This document shows positions 51,701 to 54,700 of a DNA stretch of 64,000 nucleotides, in pieces. Position 1 is the first letter of the stretch. The number at the start of each line of letters is the position of its first letter. The DNA lies in assembly GCA_020638995.1 (NCBI GenBank), contig JACKHM010000002.1, forward strand, positions 682,001 through 746,000, given 5' to 3'. Position numbers and translations under genes: made by a program. The notes beneath the pieces were generated by a model, which was not told the origin of the DNA, made no database searches, and worked only from the letters and a program-made list of their open reading frames with translations. Source of the stretch: Planctomycetaceae bacterium (GTDB lineage: Bacteria > Planctomycetota > Planctomycetia > Pirellulales > Pirellulaceae).

Positions 51701-54700
51701 AATCGTTTCGGCGGTCAAATCCAAGGTCGTGGCGGCGATGCCGGTCGCCACGTTCAGGCTGATGACCTCCGCGGCCCCCGCCCCAAGATCGATATCGATA
51801 GCGGCAGCAAACGCAGCGTCGATCGAGCTGAAGGTGACGCTGTCGACGAAGCCGCTGCCGATGATCTGCAAAGTCCCGCTTGGATTGGCAACAGTAACAT
51901 CTTCCAGCGTGTTGGTCGCAAAGTTGATGTCGAACATCCCGTCATTACCGCCGCTGTCCGCAATCGTCACTGCCTCCCCAGCCCCCAAGGACGACAGATC
52001 CACCACGACGTTCGTGGCAGGCGTGCTCACCAATGCCGGTTCGAGACCGGTGAAGGTGATCGTCTGGCCATCGATGTCGAATCCGCCACTGGCGTCGGCG
52101 GTGACACCGGGTGCCGCGGGTGTGTAAGTGATGGTGGTTGCCCCGCCGTTAATGATCTGAATCTCGTCATTGTCGCCCGTCGATTCGCCGCCGTTATAGC
52201 GAATAATTCGATCAAGCGCGGTTCCCCCGAGATCCACGGTCAGCGTATCGTCACCATCGCCGGTGTTGATAATGATCTCGTCACCGGTGATGCTCGCGAC
52301 GGGAACGGTCAGCACGTTGGTATTCGTGCTCATGAAAGTACCGGAGCTCAACGTGAACGTGTAATTCGTACCGTCATAACTGATGGTCAGCCCCTCGTCG
52401 GTACCGGCGCCCGCCTCGTCCAGCACCAGGTCGCCATTACCGTCGATCATCGACTGCATCACCACGTGTTCCGCGTTGATGTTCAAACCGGCATGAGCGG
52501 AGAACATTACTGTATTCGCATGCGTCCAACTCATGGTGACCGATGCCGCACCCGGCTTCGTCGAACTCGCTCCATCTTCAAAGTCCGAACCGAATATATC
52601 CATCTCGTTAAACAGCAAAGTTTGCGACCCATTCACGGTCAAGTCCCCGCCCGCGCCCGCGCTGGTTTTAATGGCATCGATCACCAAATCTCCAGGCTCG
52701 CTGGTTACCATGATGCTCAGATCGGTGTCGGTCTCCTGCTTTGGTCCATCCACCGGGTTCGCTTGATCGACGCCCCCAAAAACCGACGCCCCCATAACGA
52801 ACTGAGCTATATTGTTACCGATTCCTGCTGAGGCGACGATATCGCCCGTGATCGTCCCGATAGGATTGGTAACGGTGTCGAGAGGGATATACCAGATTTG
52901 GGCGTCATCTCCACTGCCGCCGTCTGCATGCGAACCTTTCGTCAGCAGATGACCGTCGAACGTAACACTGGCGATATCATTGTTTGCATCGCGGTAGGCC
53001 GTGGAAACAACCAGCAGCCGGTCGGTACCGGCGGGGACGGTAAAGTTAGAGATTGTAAAGGTGTCGGTATTACCGTCTTCAAAAGGCGTTACGGTGCCGG
53101 TGAGTTGGATGACAGTGGTTGTATTCGTCACACTAAACGTCGAAGCCGGCTCGAAGTTATTGTAGGTGATCGTGTGCGCGCCCATCGTCACCACACCGCC
53201 GTAGTCCTGAATCGGAACACCGCCCCCGTCGAGATCCACGCTAGCTGTTGGAGCGCCATTCGGTGTGTGGACCGCACCCGGTGCAACGACCGTCAGATCG
53301 TCCGTACCCAACATGCCATCTATCAACACGTCCATGCCGAGATCACCGTTGATGATGATGTCGTCGTTCGAACCGCCCGACTGAATCAAAATCGTGTCGC
53401 TGCTAACCGGGAAGCTGTAGTTGTACGACGCGCCGTTCAACACGCCACCCGCACCCGGAACCTCGATGCTTGTCGTCAAGGCACTTTCTTCGAATGCTTC
53501 GATCGTCACATCGACGTTGGCCCCGTTTCGCGTCAATGTGATTCTGTCGTGAGCACCCGTGCCGGACACGAAGGTCACGTTCGGCTTTGCACCAACATTG
53601 GCGTCATTGGCCAGCTGGTCATGATTTGTGTTGTAGCCCATGCGAGCAGAGAGGTCATCATAACTGCCTAGTACGCCACTGCCAGGTGAATTACCGTCGC
53701 CCCGGATGACTGGATAGCGAGTAAAGGCGACCGACGATGTCGTGTTATTTGTGTTTCGATACGACATGATGTCGGCTTCGTGCAACAAGTTGACCGCACC
53801 AGGCGTCACCGAATTGTCATTGTTGGTCGTGATCGCGTTCGTAATACCGTGTTGCAGGCCAAAATCGTGACCGGCTTCGTGTGCGATATTGTTAATTGTG
53901 TTGGTAGAGAAATTACTGCCGGTGTCATAAACGACGCCCACGTCATCATGCAGATTTGAAGCGCTGAACAGGTCTGCGGTCTCGCCAAAGCCGTTTGTGC
54001 TCGGTGACAACCCACCGCCCGTACCGCCGTATGTCTTTTGATTCGATCCGCCTGGGTCGGCGATAAACGTACCAACAAAGATATACGCATCTTTCCAACT
54101 GGCATTTCCGCCTCGCAGCGTGTTAATGACGTCATTCATGTTTGCCGCACCCTGAACGGTTCGGCCGTCTGGCGTTGTTTGATCTACGTTCGTCAACTCT
54201 ATGACGTTGATATCAAGACCCGCGTACGCACGTTGCACAATAGCCAATGCCTCGGCACGATCCGTCGCGGTGTAACTTTGGGCGACAATGTTCAGACCGA
54301 CCCCGGCATTGAAACCGGTGGTGTCGCCCAGTTCGACGCCCAGGATTGGGTTATCACCACCCGACGTGTTGGCAATATCTCGAAACGCACCCTGCGTTGT
54401 TGATAAAATGCCACCAGGGAAATTGTCGCCGTAGTCAATGAACAAGTTGGCCGTGAGCAACAACCTCAGTTCCAACGCTTCCATTTGTAACGCAGGCATG
54501 AGATAGGTTTGGAACGAAGCGGCACGTTTCCGCGTCTCATGTTTGACGATGTTCCGGAACACGCTTGTCCAGGTCGCAACTTCGACCGCGGTGCGGGAAC
54601 GCAAAGCATGCAGGAAGGCGTCGCGCCGTTGGCTGCGCGATAGTTTACGACTGTTGCTTCGTTCTCTCTTCAACAAGCGATCAATGATGGTGCGAAACAT
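21713..54700 (-). CDS. Giant secreted repeat protein (10,995 aa) with metzincin, PPC-like and dockerin domains
   Basis: One uninterrupted 32,988-base frame encodes about 1.1 MDa of protein. ATG 54700 has a good AAGGAG site nine to ten bases upstream. In order: a long basic leader (1-65) and a LEPRxLL-like motif LELRLLLTA (76-84); a metzincin-type module (about 86-350); a jelly-roll-like stretch; FHA-like TTG/NGN-rich repeats; several thousand residues of diverged Gly/Asp/Thr-rich beta repeats with GDDxFxV motifs; a PPC-like domain; Ig-like and FG-GAP-like parts; a dockerin; and an acidic tail. Cysteines are almost absent. It is presumably a cell-surface or released protein for adhesion or polymer degradation. 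Giant genes are known in planctomycetes, but this one is extreme. It carries no sign of a frameshift. No cohesin or dedicated secretion gene is adjacent. Confidence 0.9.
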   Translation of the reverse strand: MFRTIIDRLLKRERSNSRKLSRSQRRDAFLHALRSRTAVEVATWTSVFRNIVKHETRKRAASFQTYLMPALQMEALELRLLLTANLFIDYGDNFPGGILSTTQGAFRDIANTSGGDNPILGVELGDTTGFNAGVGLNIVAQSYTATDRAEALAIVQRAYAGLDINVIELTNVDQTTPDGRTVQGAANMNDVINTLRGGNASWKDAYIFVGTFIADPGGSNQKTYGGTGGGLSPSTNGFGETADLFSASNLHDDVGVVYDTGSNFSTNTINNIAHEAGHDFGLQHGITNAITTNNDNSVTPGAVNLLHEADIMSYRNTNNTTSSVAFTRYPVIRGDGNSPGSGVLGSYDDLSARMGYNTNHDQLANDANVGAKPNVTFVSGTGAHDRITLTRNGANVDVTIEAFEESALTTSIEVPGAGGVLNGASYNYSFPVSSDTILIQSGGSNDDIIINGDLGMDVLIDGMLGTDDLTVVAPGAVHTPNGAPTASVDLDGGGVPIQDYGGVVTMGAHTITYNNFEPASTFSVTNTTTVIQLTGTVTPFEDGNTDTFTISNFTVPAGTDRLLVVSTAYRDANNDIASVTFDGHLLTKGSHADGGSGDDAQIWYIPLDTVTNPIGTITGDIVASAGIGNNIAQFVMGASVFGGVDQANPVDGPKQETDTDLSIMVTSEPGDLVIDAIKTSAGAGGDLTVNGSQTLLFNEMDIFGSDFEDGASSTKPGAASVTMSWTHANTVMFSAHAGLNINAEHVVMQSMIDGNGDLVLDEAGAGTDEGLTISYDGTNYTFTLSSGTFMSTNTNVLTVPVASITGDEIIINTGDGDDTLTVDLGGTALDRIIRYNGGESTGDNDEIQIINGGATTITYTPAAPGVTADASGGFDIDGQTITFTGLEPALVSTPATNVVVDLSSLGAGEAVTIADSGGNDGMFDINFATNTLEDVTVANPSGTLQIIGSGFVDSVTFSSIDAAFAAAIDIDLGAGAAEVISLNVATGIAATTLDLTAETIQQTGPVSATGTTTLDAGATGTINLTSATNDFQGALTITNAATADIVDANSLSIDSVTTATSFFAQALNGSITDATAGEGANISSPSVALRATTGIGDAAVDDSDIDLAATNVSATTVTGDISLSDSDGLTVATVDSLSGVTITTGGAGDDILIREGTGSGNLSINQVVTNAGAGNITLSSDEGTAAAVGNVNVDASVTSQGGNVLIVANNNANFLLTVVPATQINISTTGTGTVGIHAGRKVSFAGALSNGASGGDITTPTGGNVRDYTVSSGTGNITMTAPDLVQLDRVTTGGTVIITADRDGNGSGSIEDRFSGEDAAGENVVATSLAIRAGNGIGSAATDTADIDIQVTNLAATTATGDISISDTGALDITTVDTLPGVGITSNAATGNILIRDGVGGGAESVRILQAINNAGSGNVTVFANGDNFSDELQVQAGVTATGGNVLLVSFGDLRWVNTPTVSTTGAGTIGVHGGATLTYPSTVNDAGGAGGSFLNTNLQQFNIQSGGGNITLNSTSDVDVSAVNAGAGTVFINADTDASGGGAVFDVLPGDGAGNVNIIAAAAVLQAAGGVGTNGNPLDTQLAQLDVSNTTSGVIRIDNIGALQLTNLGGPNTRAVSGVGGGGRIVATSPLTISSDAITSGGFTYTATDDNMDGGGVGMESDDLTIQTGVTVQDTTAALTLNGGDQVLIQGTANVSGATTITINVDNAAGPGDADLNTPGTVTIANTATITSTNGTAINGGDDVNGSNVGDTFNLAPRTTTSFTIDGAAPSFPTANPADTLNIDLSAVAITGETLHVTGPGAGFFAFTSAHLAVNYGDIETVNESSGTPFDLVVDMQNDIAVDDNAAADDDEIIVRLNATDPTILEILIDVDDDGTEELHFSGPIADVNSLTVIGSNQDNDMLHIDESNGRPVFQGTVPGVSDNLLLPGMASIFFSGGAAGNDSLMFTLDNTVTGIANTNQTYAIGDGAGDGVDSDGEILTVDTVDNTIAHQIYFTGLEPITTSGVAGGTLTILGDGAANIIEVIDADAVAGPAGFTRVRETAGFETFDFAADAFTALEVYGMGGSDTIDLRSLDVNEDTLTAVRLDGDSNVGGDNSDDEIRVRSTTSLAVTSTVSLFGGAGGDTFVLDSTPADGAATGTVDNITSLIAVSPTGDEGGTDLLRIVDTDDATGDTVRVTSTTIGEPGANGITGNNNGTTADITYGAGDQIETINIFTSNTGGDTVNIRSTLSGSVYNIATQAGGDTVNIASNAPTLLAGAGNLNAIDGAITLDTGAGTDTLNISDFDDTTGDTYSLTQAGPGEQTTVNWVDGFAGVEVTYNSNSLGTNAGNNGTLENLNLTGANPLTSNNTYNIFHTTATIQTTISDGDATVTGAGNNGTFEIDANQLQPGAANTFNGFDGNDTFNVDYNNAGGGATGGTFVISGGANNAPLSNNRDLININNITGIRNATFSYQAGAGEVDVDGLGTTLDADTVEQINYNADVANNDTVVVNGRNGTADDLTVAPITASRALVFLDGDPWDGPNEGDLFDQFPGVAGGSNGPDIDINGVSAAAGALTIQGNTTPTATEDDQVYIYAPNEAPLTDAAGNTTTLNPFGFGVGVIIPGFGGGTSFDAIDISNPGAVTRTQITSDRNGAATNLLAVDMTRANGFGQTNPLEPGLVVSTGFEVTPFVSATDQRADATTVTPSPDYFIQVNGGRPFDPGDVTAPVGDRIILNYPNGVNVYSDQASPPNVSTVGIGAAFGITFSSMEDVLIDTPTANIVGDDNGNAPGQHDEYLITGIADFDPDGGGPGPNDGIQNDFTLQINDSSPITFLDVSNLNVYGTTLPGAPDENTAGSGNDRVAIQPYATNLAEWQVDVQVNLQDGDDRVAYTGVLNILDDILVDADFADAGEGRIFDDNVMGTVSGVAINFANTENVNVNANPNDGDLLTIRTTTQDDQVLLRFDPDRTGGRTGVDAGTNTLGVPNDTRDDDIRIANHFDVVIDDGRGVHNLASLAATVTTPLDATVVNGFGAVVLDLQEGDDTVTIDVVAAFDDSEVAANDTANDAIGGGAGTLPLNVTILAGPPNASDMLVVNGNQDANDGFAYTPGADSQSGTIVISGTDTGEVSFSGVEDISLNGGGSTAGNTSADTLTLNGTGGNDVFTLNAVQVANAPGGTAQVNDGPAITFASFGVTFDTGAATSSVTLTGGDGDDVFNVTHASAWQMLNVNVDGGTPSASDEFNLLGTNGDGTAPPSLPDGIDTFTYTPTSENAATLNLNSDGVTTNYLLTNVEAASIDGLGQDGTSVDTLTSTLAHSQITPDPFVLGRGTLTAQDAVGGNPLLPLSYDGIENPVVSGNTVVVLGSELNDVITVGFEDLDNDTMFDEVAVRVNGNLLDVTGYPNLVLNGLGGDDVIRIAPDLGKTVTVVGGGSNDTLVLDTLLSAATPTYNYVAGPSILTPGPKNGVLSDAGTGTTVEYLGVEAVHLALNAGNGDQVTVRDDAGDNTWSIGAGEPVGGIPTVRVAIDDRSPLSIQDVDALVFENREGGTDHFIVSANQLTNASTYTFTGLGATSADILEVVGSGGQEAFEVTDTTVDSGPSPTLTYGSFGTVVLDGLGDDDTFTVTANTALVSTPVHVVGGSGFDTLRIQGTVAGVTDTTYTPGLGLSDGQLDYDAGAMSITFTGLEPVQDALASTNLTVNGTPGNNAISYSAGANAGLGIFGAVTNTGLVSVDGFETIEFANKVNLIINTGAGSDSVSINNSSLPDGIVAATSTITVNNGDPTASDTLTVNSQSAVNDTMVVLPSATTQGAGTVDFTGNNLPDVVYTGAEHINLVGQLAEGDTFGVDGTAGNDVFEYFSGETIDSGRILGTMNLGAGAGISLPEIAFSNMNPGVVRAFNVQGAQGGNDTFLFVATDSDDTIVYDGSSALTNGQGAVVIANIDIGTANSGIAAGNTNVLIIQSNDGADNITVTGEANVLIDVRGGQPDSGSDTLTYNAAGDVRSRLTANNISDAGVAGDPDVVYSGIERLVIEAAGNTVRVEGNAFDEDAFTVRPNDAMGAEVTIAGTDTVLQVNNSDTAGIEIDGNDGAGFANSLLVIGTDAGETIDVDVTTVPNVSVGSRLPVNIIDIQSLAIDGGDGNDTFNVTPGDWPVLIDGGDPIGMGDTLNLTPAGAPIFTPGPESDEGDFAVTGAQPVSFDHIEAVTVDLAGAAGLATIMGTGDDDHITATGTAMDEVAVQVNDGPIVTYTNAVNLTLQGKNGDDDIVIDAALAGAGVAFTVEGGSSTNGSDTLTVYSIAGVDNLFVVPTSQDAGRVEHSSTAGDVTYSGIEDIELVGQLGDPDTFGVDGTAGADLFEYFSGDTPDTGTVRGLMNNATFSLPTITFAQMSPFVERSFATVTGGGDDDFAFQATFLDDEVEYDGAAHELTNAIDGTPVAMIQLGDSITGVVIATVDGDDTIDVSPRDGVTVIVQGGEGSPFSDVLNYTSAGNTTVELSTGDIEDAGSAGTRDASFSGIEVVNVIAGGSDLTVEGTVGNDTIRVLPTGAASATVLADGHPIINGSGIGTFTVNADTAAGNAGSDTVIVEGTESGETIGVTASQVTVGALEPVNIVNHEALTVAGQQGGDTFNVTVGAVPIFIDGGDPIGPTGDTLNLTVPAATGAVTFVPGPESDEGGFSVVSVQPVSYDHIEAATVNVNNNALTICGTNGDDDINITSGGANSVTVSVNDGPAITYTNVNALTIDAKAGDDDIDVDLGGNTIAGTFTIMGGDPDATGDTLTIDGDAALWVPGSANGGTLTVDTQAITVASIEELIYDGEDSGALTVQGAGRFVHTPGAAIDSGNVALENLLPISYTNVGAAGTVTINGTGGSDTLFALGQDSNDIFNVLANSGNVDLRSTAGNHVDLVRGTGANVVEALILSGLSGDDTFNVSADQPYTSIELQGGDPSNTDVANLTGNATAITVTLGTQPVSTTDATVTGGGLSSVTLTGVEVANVTSTGAISVDGTSNPETFRVTPTAASRATIQRDGAAPVLNTDNTGLLTINEGTAGDGDTVVVVGTSGVDTIGVTRGANTTVLVNALKLINVTAANVDSLVIEAGDGNDTTTVSGTGGTSYLTVFGGGQDASSGAADRLIVNTAAGTTTVSPGSTPDSGVVDVPAAGAAEDVAFFETEFLTVNASAASDVLVMQGTHDNDTMALQNLVGNNLVWVNDRAVTTFTVFETITLAGRFGDDKINVHPTGLVGVTTINVQGGDATASDEVVVNGSGLGDTIAYEPTGVDAGVVRLTGSAPVNITTSEHLIINGLAGGDTLNVDSPTGANTITYTPGSTTDSGSVLVDNLLPMAFVDIDTVLNFRNEPGGAGARVDSLVIRGSDTNDTFAVPAAGNIGLTNTPGAHVPVGTAGVNTLTLEGLDGADTFSVSGTLPYTTTNIHGGNPDDADVLALDTAAGAVTVDLGASTVTGYGGTINYSGLQTIEADANNQTFRVNGTAGDDTLVVTPTGLDTGTVQANGADPVVQYENIAGNALTVSGAGGSNTVVVVGNETGETFTVTDALVTVGGQTVNYIAQALTVDGQQGGDTFNVTAGAIPIFIDGNDPIGPTGDTLNLTVPAAAGAVAFVPGPEGDEGGFSVGGVVALSYDHIEAATVNVNNNALTICGTNGDDDINVTSAGGNSVTVSVNDGPAITYSNVTNLTIDAKAGDDDIDVDMNGNTIAGTFTIIGGDPDASGDTLTIDGNAALWVPGSVSGGTLTVDTQAITVTTIEALILDGEASNATLQVNGTGRFEHTPGGAIDAGKLALNSLLPISYVNLGATGTVTANGAGGADMLVANATNGDDTFAVSNLNVIDLASNTGNHVDLIATTIEELTLVGFAGQDVFTVNGANTFATINVQGGAGDADDALNLSNNAGAAAINLGTSTVTGYSATLTYTGLATINANVNAMNLTVTATGDDDTVDVTPADPTSGVLQANGANPVINYSNLGATFTVNGGGGEDTVVVHGNETGETFTITDALVTVGGQTINYTAEALTVDGQQGSDMFNVTPGTIPIFIDGGDPIGVIGDTLNLTAQDTSMFSPGPEGDEGGFVIDSMEPVSFDHIEVITVDDPLGNDLIVTHMGTQGDDDITAVGQGTNDVDVTVNDGPVVSYTGIGQLILQGKNGDDDFDVDVNDLALANFDVVGGLPSTDRDTLTVTGVLGTNNDDAMWTPNMVDGGDFEVGAQTINVSDVENLIYDGEEGNEILTVNGALAPTRFIHTPDAAADAGSISITDIGNDDAGLGIQYVDLGLGGSVRFVSGGGATNVLVARGTSSNDAFTLQDHATDEASIDLVSILGDHVDLRTDGITALVLDGLDGDDDFAINMPGISPATNLFTGGVQIWGGDPSASDQVTINGTAGTDVITLAIGQAADTLTGVVAGPVSLVGVEHLLVASSTGDDDLNITNFGGLSDLDDVTFDTGGDANDRIDVTGTANPDNTQVTPTSPTRVVATANGQGPQLIGLLEAATTSLFTVSGGNSTDKVTVHGSVGNDAITVARAAGDTRVTVNPGTAWKRIDLLEDAANTLTVAAGDGIDTITVTGVGGPILTVDGGDATNSQPGAGDTLAVTLGDGTTIVSPGATPDAGLVQGPQVAAGSEDDVNFFGIEAVSLTGNGANSTLQVDGTNANDTINALNNGANRVWVNDRAPVEFTTYATLHLNARNGDDKINVTPDGLHTGGVNEIRVTGGDPSASDELVLNGTVGQDGNMLFTPTGPAAGTFDVNSATPLTFVSFTTVESVVINGQGGDDVLTVDSSNGTSRVTVTPGATIDSGSVRVDSLVPMSFTNLGAGAELTIDDTGAGVDDLVYVGTDAADTFSVAGVQTIDLNNQISVNTIGVENYTLQGKGGDDTFNITPVGAAADPDVVINVQGDEPGNGSDVLNYTAQVGPQAVVVDLGDAQVRQATFGDVNYSGIEIINADANDNTLNVEGTDADDRFEVTPYGGDAGTLQNNGVAPRVNYLNVDLNTVNINALGGEDTLVVNGTAANDNLTVNVGGLTVNTGTLGGIVVFDGTTEALEVNGLAGDDNFAVTAGAIPVFLLGGDPIGNAGDVVDIQAGDAATTVFPGPETDAGSVNVGANELISFDEIEGLTVTNPSSLTIRGTNGDDDITIIGNDPAVDGTPTNDFQFSVNAGPLVQVTDADSLLVQSLNGDDDIDIEVNSLNLTGDIDVDGGLPGIGGGDTVTIRGIAGPADSASWTPQQLDGGDFSVNGETIDITGVENLAYDGEGDNETLTIIGDGSAADTGDTFVHTPGAARDAGNVSIDNGADTLLGIDYSNLGLGGNIVINGAGGSDRLVALGTESSDQINSVLTADDAIDIDLESSLGVHVDLRSTAVESYTLNGLQGDDDIAFVPVGFNVTGSFAVFGGDSDDTLSISGDTNAAVVTISPDAADSDDQDISGIVTPVIDVTGIEVIRYTGNGTAAERLDVNLGGGDNTARVERGVGVDLVTSDSLPSVEFTGVNRFRAIGGAGSDVVTFKTWFLTGAVAGNYEFDGGASDALVIEGADGATAAGNDAFLVTNPAGGSVAVTDSRGAGVTVTATNAALGRLGINTLGGDDLVTVDETGGLIAPLITFDGGSGSDALAVTGTTLVTNASYTPGASVTEGRLRYDTMTIDFVNLEPVYDNVLATNLTVNGTNASNAINYTAGPKAAAVFAAATATGLVSIDGFETIEFANKGTLILDGMAGDDDFHLRNGATPDGLTGITVRGNDPTASDSLTVNGLIMGAIAVNHTSVTTGTIAGAEPVTVTYNTLEQLNVWAGISTSLAVTGSTTGYIVNPGAEADQGAVLSSGVPIAFDGYGTGESINLSGDGATTVVVNGTSNNDTFTVAANNNVTIAGRADIANAVGSTVTMNAGNGADSFVVDGGNTLANINVNGGDGDDDDSLDANTPAGAVTVNLGASTVAGYGGLITYTGLQTIDADAGDAQISVVGGATDEDVTVTVFDSESGKVERGFAVQQNGQTQSDIVDPVLFYRNTNGAAVSFDLAGGEDTLIVVGNTLPQRFDVNASDAVNADGDALRTVAIDDNDDASNDGLVTWVAGGIESLVVNGLEGDDTFDVTADDDTTVFIDGGDPIGQTAGDLINIIAGGAVVSWEAGPEPDEGGFIVGANERISYDHIEALGVFSAAKAIIVGTNDDDEITVIARDDSTHGVLATMSPGIQDFTTAVNDSPDILWVNTPEIFIDGLHGDDDITLRTPAPNQAVWGVDVFVAGGLASTPEVGDRLRVETPYQNNEVVYQPTAPDAGILRIYDDGAANLHSTVRIGSWRVDHDGTNGFQTPFEYVSSPGGIESLLYDGLSAEGLFDHDNDAHTTTQNTPTAFTDTVTVVGDGFAQAASNDRFVHTPGNAADSGSVAVSDLTNGQSMLGISYSNIGLGGLVAIDGRGGSDTLVASGTSASDTIDVDFNANNEADITLTSSAGPHVLLTTNIDFPADLAGNVENYEIRAGEGDDNINLQSQILSTGTFGVFGDGNGDGSDSLNITGDNGIVETITVQPDATESDDQDILGLMPQAATDRLDVTGIELIAFEGGNSSDTLNVNLGSGDNTARVARGNNADLVTSNSLPNVEFQGMSAFNIVGQGGADVVTFATWFLGGAVAANYTADLGATDTLVIEGVGGAGVANDRFVVTRPTATAARVTDNKGTTGGTPVVVTATNAATGRLVVNTLGGDDWLTVDVGASDLINVPITFDGGQGNDLLIARGTPATPVVTATYTPGAAVTEGRLTYDANMVIDFLNLEPVVDLIPAATLVVNGTNADNAINYIVGPNSGVANAINPAALTTGLVSVDGFETIEFGNKVNLTLNGNAGDDVISLRNGTTPAGLTGIAVNGNDPTASDKLVVNDLAAGNTVTIATATNTITGAEPVPVVYGTIEGISLTTTIPGAEVAVTGSINYTVNPGAETDEGTILTDADPVVSYFGYGAGETIDLTGAGGGVATVNGTDENDTFGISAGAAGADNDVAFAGRATIETTTLPTVTVNAFEGEDLFNVNGSNIYTTINVNGGDGDDDDILTATNAQSAVEVDLGNSTVIGYSSAAGTPVLNYTGLEIVATDATGQTMEIVGTFADDQIVVTPLDGMSGAAQANDRDPIVLYSGTTTVDIDGGGGEDHLTVNGSSLGEAITVSGTATTTPGGTVTYNSGAPDEAIEALTVNGLQGEDTFTVTPAIIPIFIDGGDPIGSTNTGDTINIQAGNANTTFFPGPEGDEGGIDVGANQTVSYDHIENLTITDPDQLSICGTNADDDITLVTNGPDDLQFSVNDSPFATVTNANSVVVEGKAGDDDIVMQASATFAIPVTLDGDFVTPFVGGTPSSNGDTIKISTPYAGESAEYRPTSSSGGSLTLTTAGSMITLAHAEEFLFDGEENGTGAFATALTVFGNGANNLIVHQPAIQDNAGTVSVDELLPVTYEGLDRAGATGLTIDGEAGNADIVVALGTPAADTFIVPGTPDIFLNTRIPINTVQVESYVLEGLDGDDDFNIIPIIDASVDNGTGTIPILVNAEGPSGSDQVNFQVNIADAGPNEVSVDLDSARTTSPEAIPTITQTGLGAVTLSGVETATIDANENDLYVSGTRTEDTITFTPLSADSGHVSAVGVPTQFLFDEVTQGVSTFTISGGAAGLGGGGGFADKVIVNGTSGRDLIRVDGPRRTVSVEVLPFFAGVGTLWRNVTLDNGTATIGSAGIIESVTVEGNDGDDTFWVASAPAVGNGLYINVEGGEPRASDALVVTNLNADGTRAFLSDAADYVVIHRSRTPDAGNVLPFNATVRRPSISYNNVEVVSANFDTTNAKNNRNTGDPNITIMGPDLHEPNEFRTNSSYVGSGETLQITNAEIFPNVDEHPAVPEDHDYYRVIAKDNGTLDFQVYFNDMNNLVPGDGNINIEVLDAAGNVIGGTGAFGSNENGIGDHNERVRIPAVAGQTYYLHVFGSTTNVINGYDVTVTNEVPAVPYDIELDDLPADNGYNCTLNPPSGLNSDTGRSHFDNITCDAQPSIIFRLDDAVFLRDIQGNDGTVFTNNPPDQLIPIPFNGSNANNNTTPGYRVAIFLEGDPQQPTNEPQVPIGYAEQGAEPGVYTFDFGNANNGAGLTLTNGSHFINAKVQIIDPTVGPGTQYGYGARSQSLEIIVDTVAPPVFFGLQSQALDGLHPDSDTGNPIMESTFSDRITSDRTPTFWGLAEANVNVRLFVDMNGNGTIQPGTDIFIGETVSTPFDGSNQFGNATGNHPNGQWEITSVVNLNDPSLGFAKDGLRRILVDSEDVAGNFGGPQVLEIFLDTQGPRVFDPVGPEPAVFITGHPDYDVFDPKPSINGPTPLAPSITVNIEDLPIRVPGAPASFLYPALKTPVTTVNPATGLRIGAGESPLEPEYFEVRGDYNGIIPIQSVIFRSDQVNSGSVATGEIIFTFFEPLPDDRYTLIIRDALTDHSGNALDGEMDTIEPENSTTLQFPSGDLIPGNDFNARFTIDSRPEIGVWASGNAWIDINGNEAIDPRNADFVNRDIIYTFGNGNAGTDRAFTSDDFFAGNFRAPGPDGFLGTADDGVADGFDKLAVYGSVGTGASGPWRFLVDGNNDGVPDIIDTNGNAASDVQSGAGINFNGLPVAGNFAPTSGDEVGIFTGTTWYFDINGDFQLDAGSAIVTAMRGYPIVGDFDGDGLDDLATWSDDVFQFDLSGAGAATGPLPGNPRINGQVDATINFGFIGVRERPLAADLDQDGIDDIGLWSPDQSGITPNEGAEWFFLVSNDPNGINRAAGTVNTLDHPFKPVPFGEDLYMQLGTAYSIPIVGNFDPPATAGVVDLTEDEVTDILHRLDVNQDGNVSAIDALIIINNLNENGTQSTFTGIERLMDVDGDGAIAPKDVLTIINYLNANNFIQAEGEGSSPATIVAGTGPESDLQVDSSGTIEVAEGQFLAVADTMRIVFAPIAPASQQLEELFALLDDADASNDSDELEIDSLLAAFESDDLFDFGSPADTIVGSALDELLNDDELFNFDELAADVMSSFGREDDLA
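22126..22320 (-). other. Type I dockerin domain of the giant protein
   Basis: Two calcium-binding EF-hand-like segments, LDVNQDGNVSAIDALIIINN and MDVDGDGAIAPKDVLTIINY, are separated by about 17 residues, as in type I dockerins. Dockerins bind cohesins in cellulosomes, but planctomycetes carry them widely without cellulosomes. An acidic tail of about 135 residues follows (21716-22125). Confidence 0.85.
22380..23350 (-). other. FG-GAP/VCBS-like region of the giant protein
   Basis: Repeated phrases such as GDFDGDGLDDLATW, ADLDQDGIDDIGLW, VDGNNDGVPDI and GNFxPTSGDEVGIF are seen. They are Asp/Gly calcium-loop phrases of FG-GAP/VCBS (integrin-alpha-like) repeats, which often form a propeller in planctomycete surface proteins. 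The region lies between the Ig-like part and the dockerin. Confidence 0.7.
24895..25310 (-). other. PPC-like domain of the giant protein
   Basis: The stretch starting DLHEPNEFRTNSSYVG, through DHDYYRVIAKDNGTLDFQV, to AGQTYYLHVFG and GYDVTV is the pattern of bacterial pre-peptidase C-terminal (PPC) domains, small beta-sandwiches found at the ends of secreted proteases. It marks the switch from repeats to the C-terminal domains. Limits are approximate. Confidence 0.7.
26990..42320 (-). repeat. Super-repeats of the giant protein marked by the GGDPIG module
   Basis: A composite unit with F/V-IDGGDPIG, LN(L/I), FxPGPExDEGGF, SYDHIE and GTNGDDDI recurs. Its GGDPIG codons lie near 27180, 30475, 33555, 36610, 37990, 40840 and 42290, so at least seven copies are present. 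Spacings are about 3.3, 3.1, 3.05, 1.4, 2.85 and 1.45 kb, so a long unit of about 1,000 residues and a half-size form alternate. The block at about 37370-38150 aligns without gaps to the block 2,850 bp further on and includes a perfect 65-bp repeat (37797-37861 and 40647-40711). Confidence 0.85.
49700..51700 (-). repeat. FHA-like beta-helix repeats inside the giant protein
   Basis: At least three copies of a roughly 140-170-residue unit are seen here. They share phrases such as TGDISLSDSDGL/TGDISISDTGAL, GNILIRDG/DDILIREG, NAGAGNITL/NAGSGNVTV and GGNVLIV/GGNVLLV. The sequence style (Thr/Gly/Asn/Val, no Cys) resembles filamentous-haemagglutinin and autotransporter beta-helices. Copies are clearly related but well diverged. 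Limits are approximate. Confidence 0.7.
53651..54445 (-). other. Metzincin-type zinc protease module in the giant protein
   Basis: Residues 274-284 read HEAGHDFGLQH, the metzincin zinc site HExxHxxGxxH, and IMSY at 311-314 supplies a Met-turn 27 residues later. Before it, AYAGLDINVIELT resembles the strand that precedes the active site in pappalysin- and reprolysin-like proteases. All three zinc ligands and the catalytic Glu are present, so activity is plausible. Sitting at the N-terminus, it could process the chain itself or digest surface polymers. Confidence 0.8.
54443..54505 (-). other. LEPRxLL-like N-terminal motif of the giant protein
   Basis: Residues 66-86 contain MEALELRLLLTAN after a 65-residue Arg/Lys-rich leader. 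The planctomycete LEPRxLL motif usually reads LEPRxLLSA; here Pro is replaced by Leu and Ser by Thr. The motif is associated with very large exported proteins and is thought to be a targeting or processing signal. The variant is read directly; the role is inferred from the family. Confidence 0.7.
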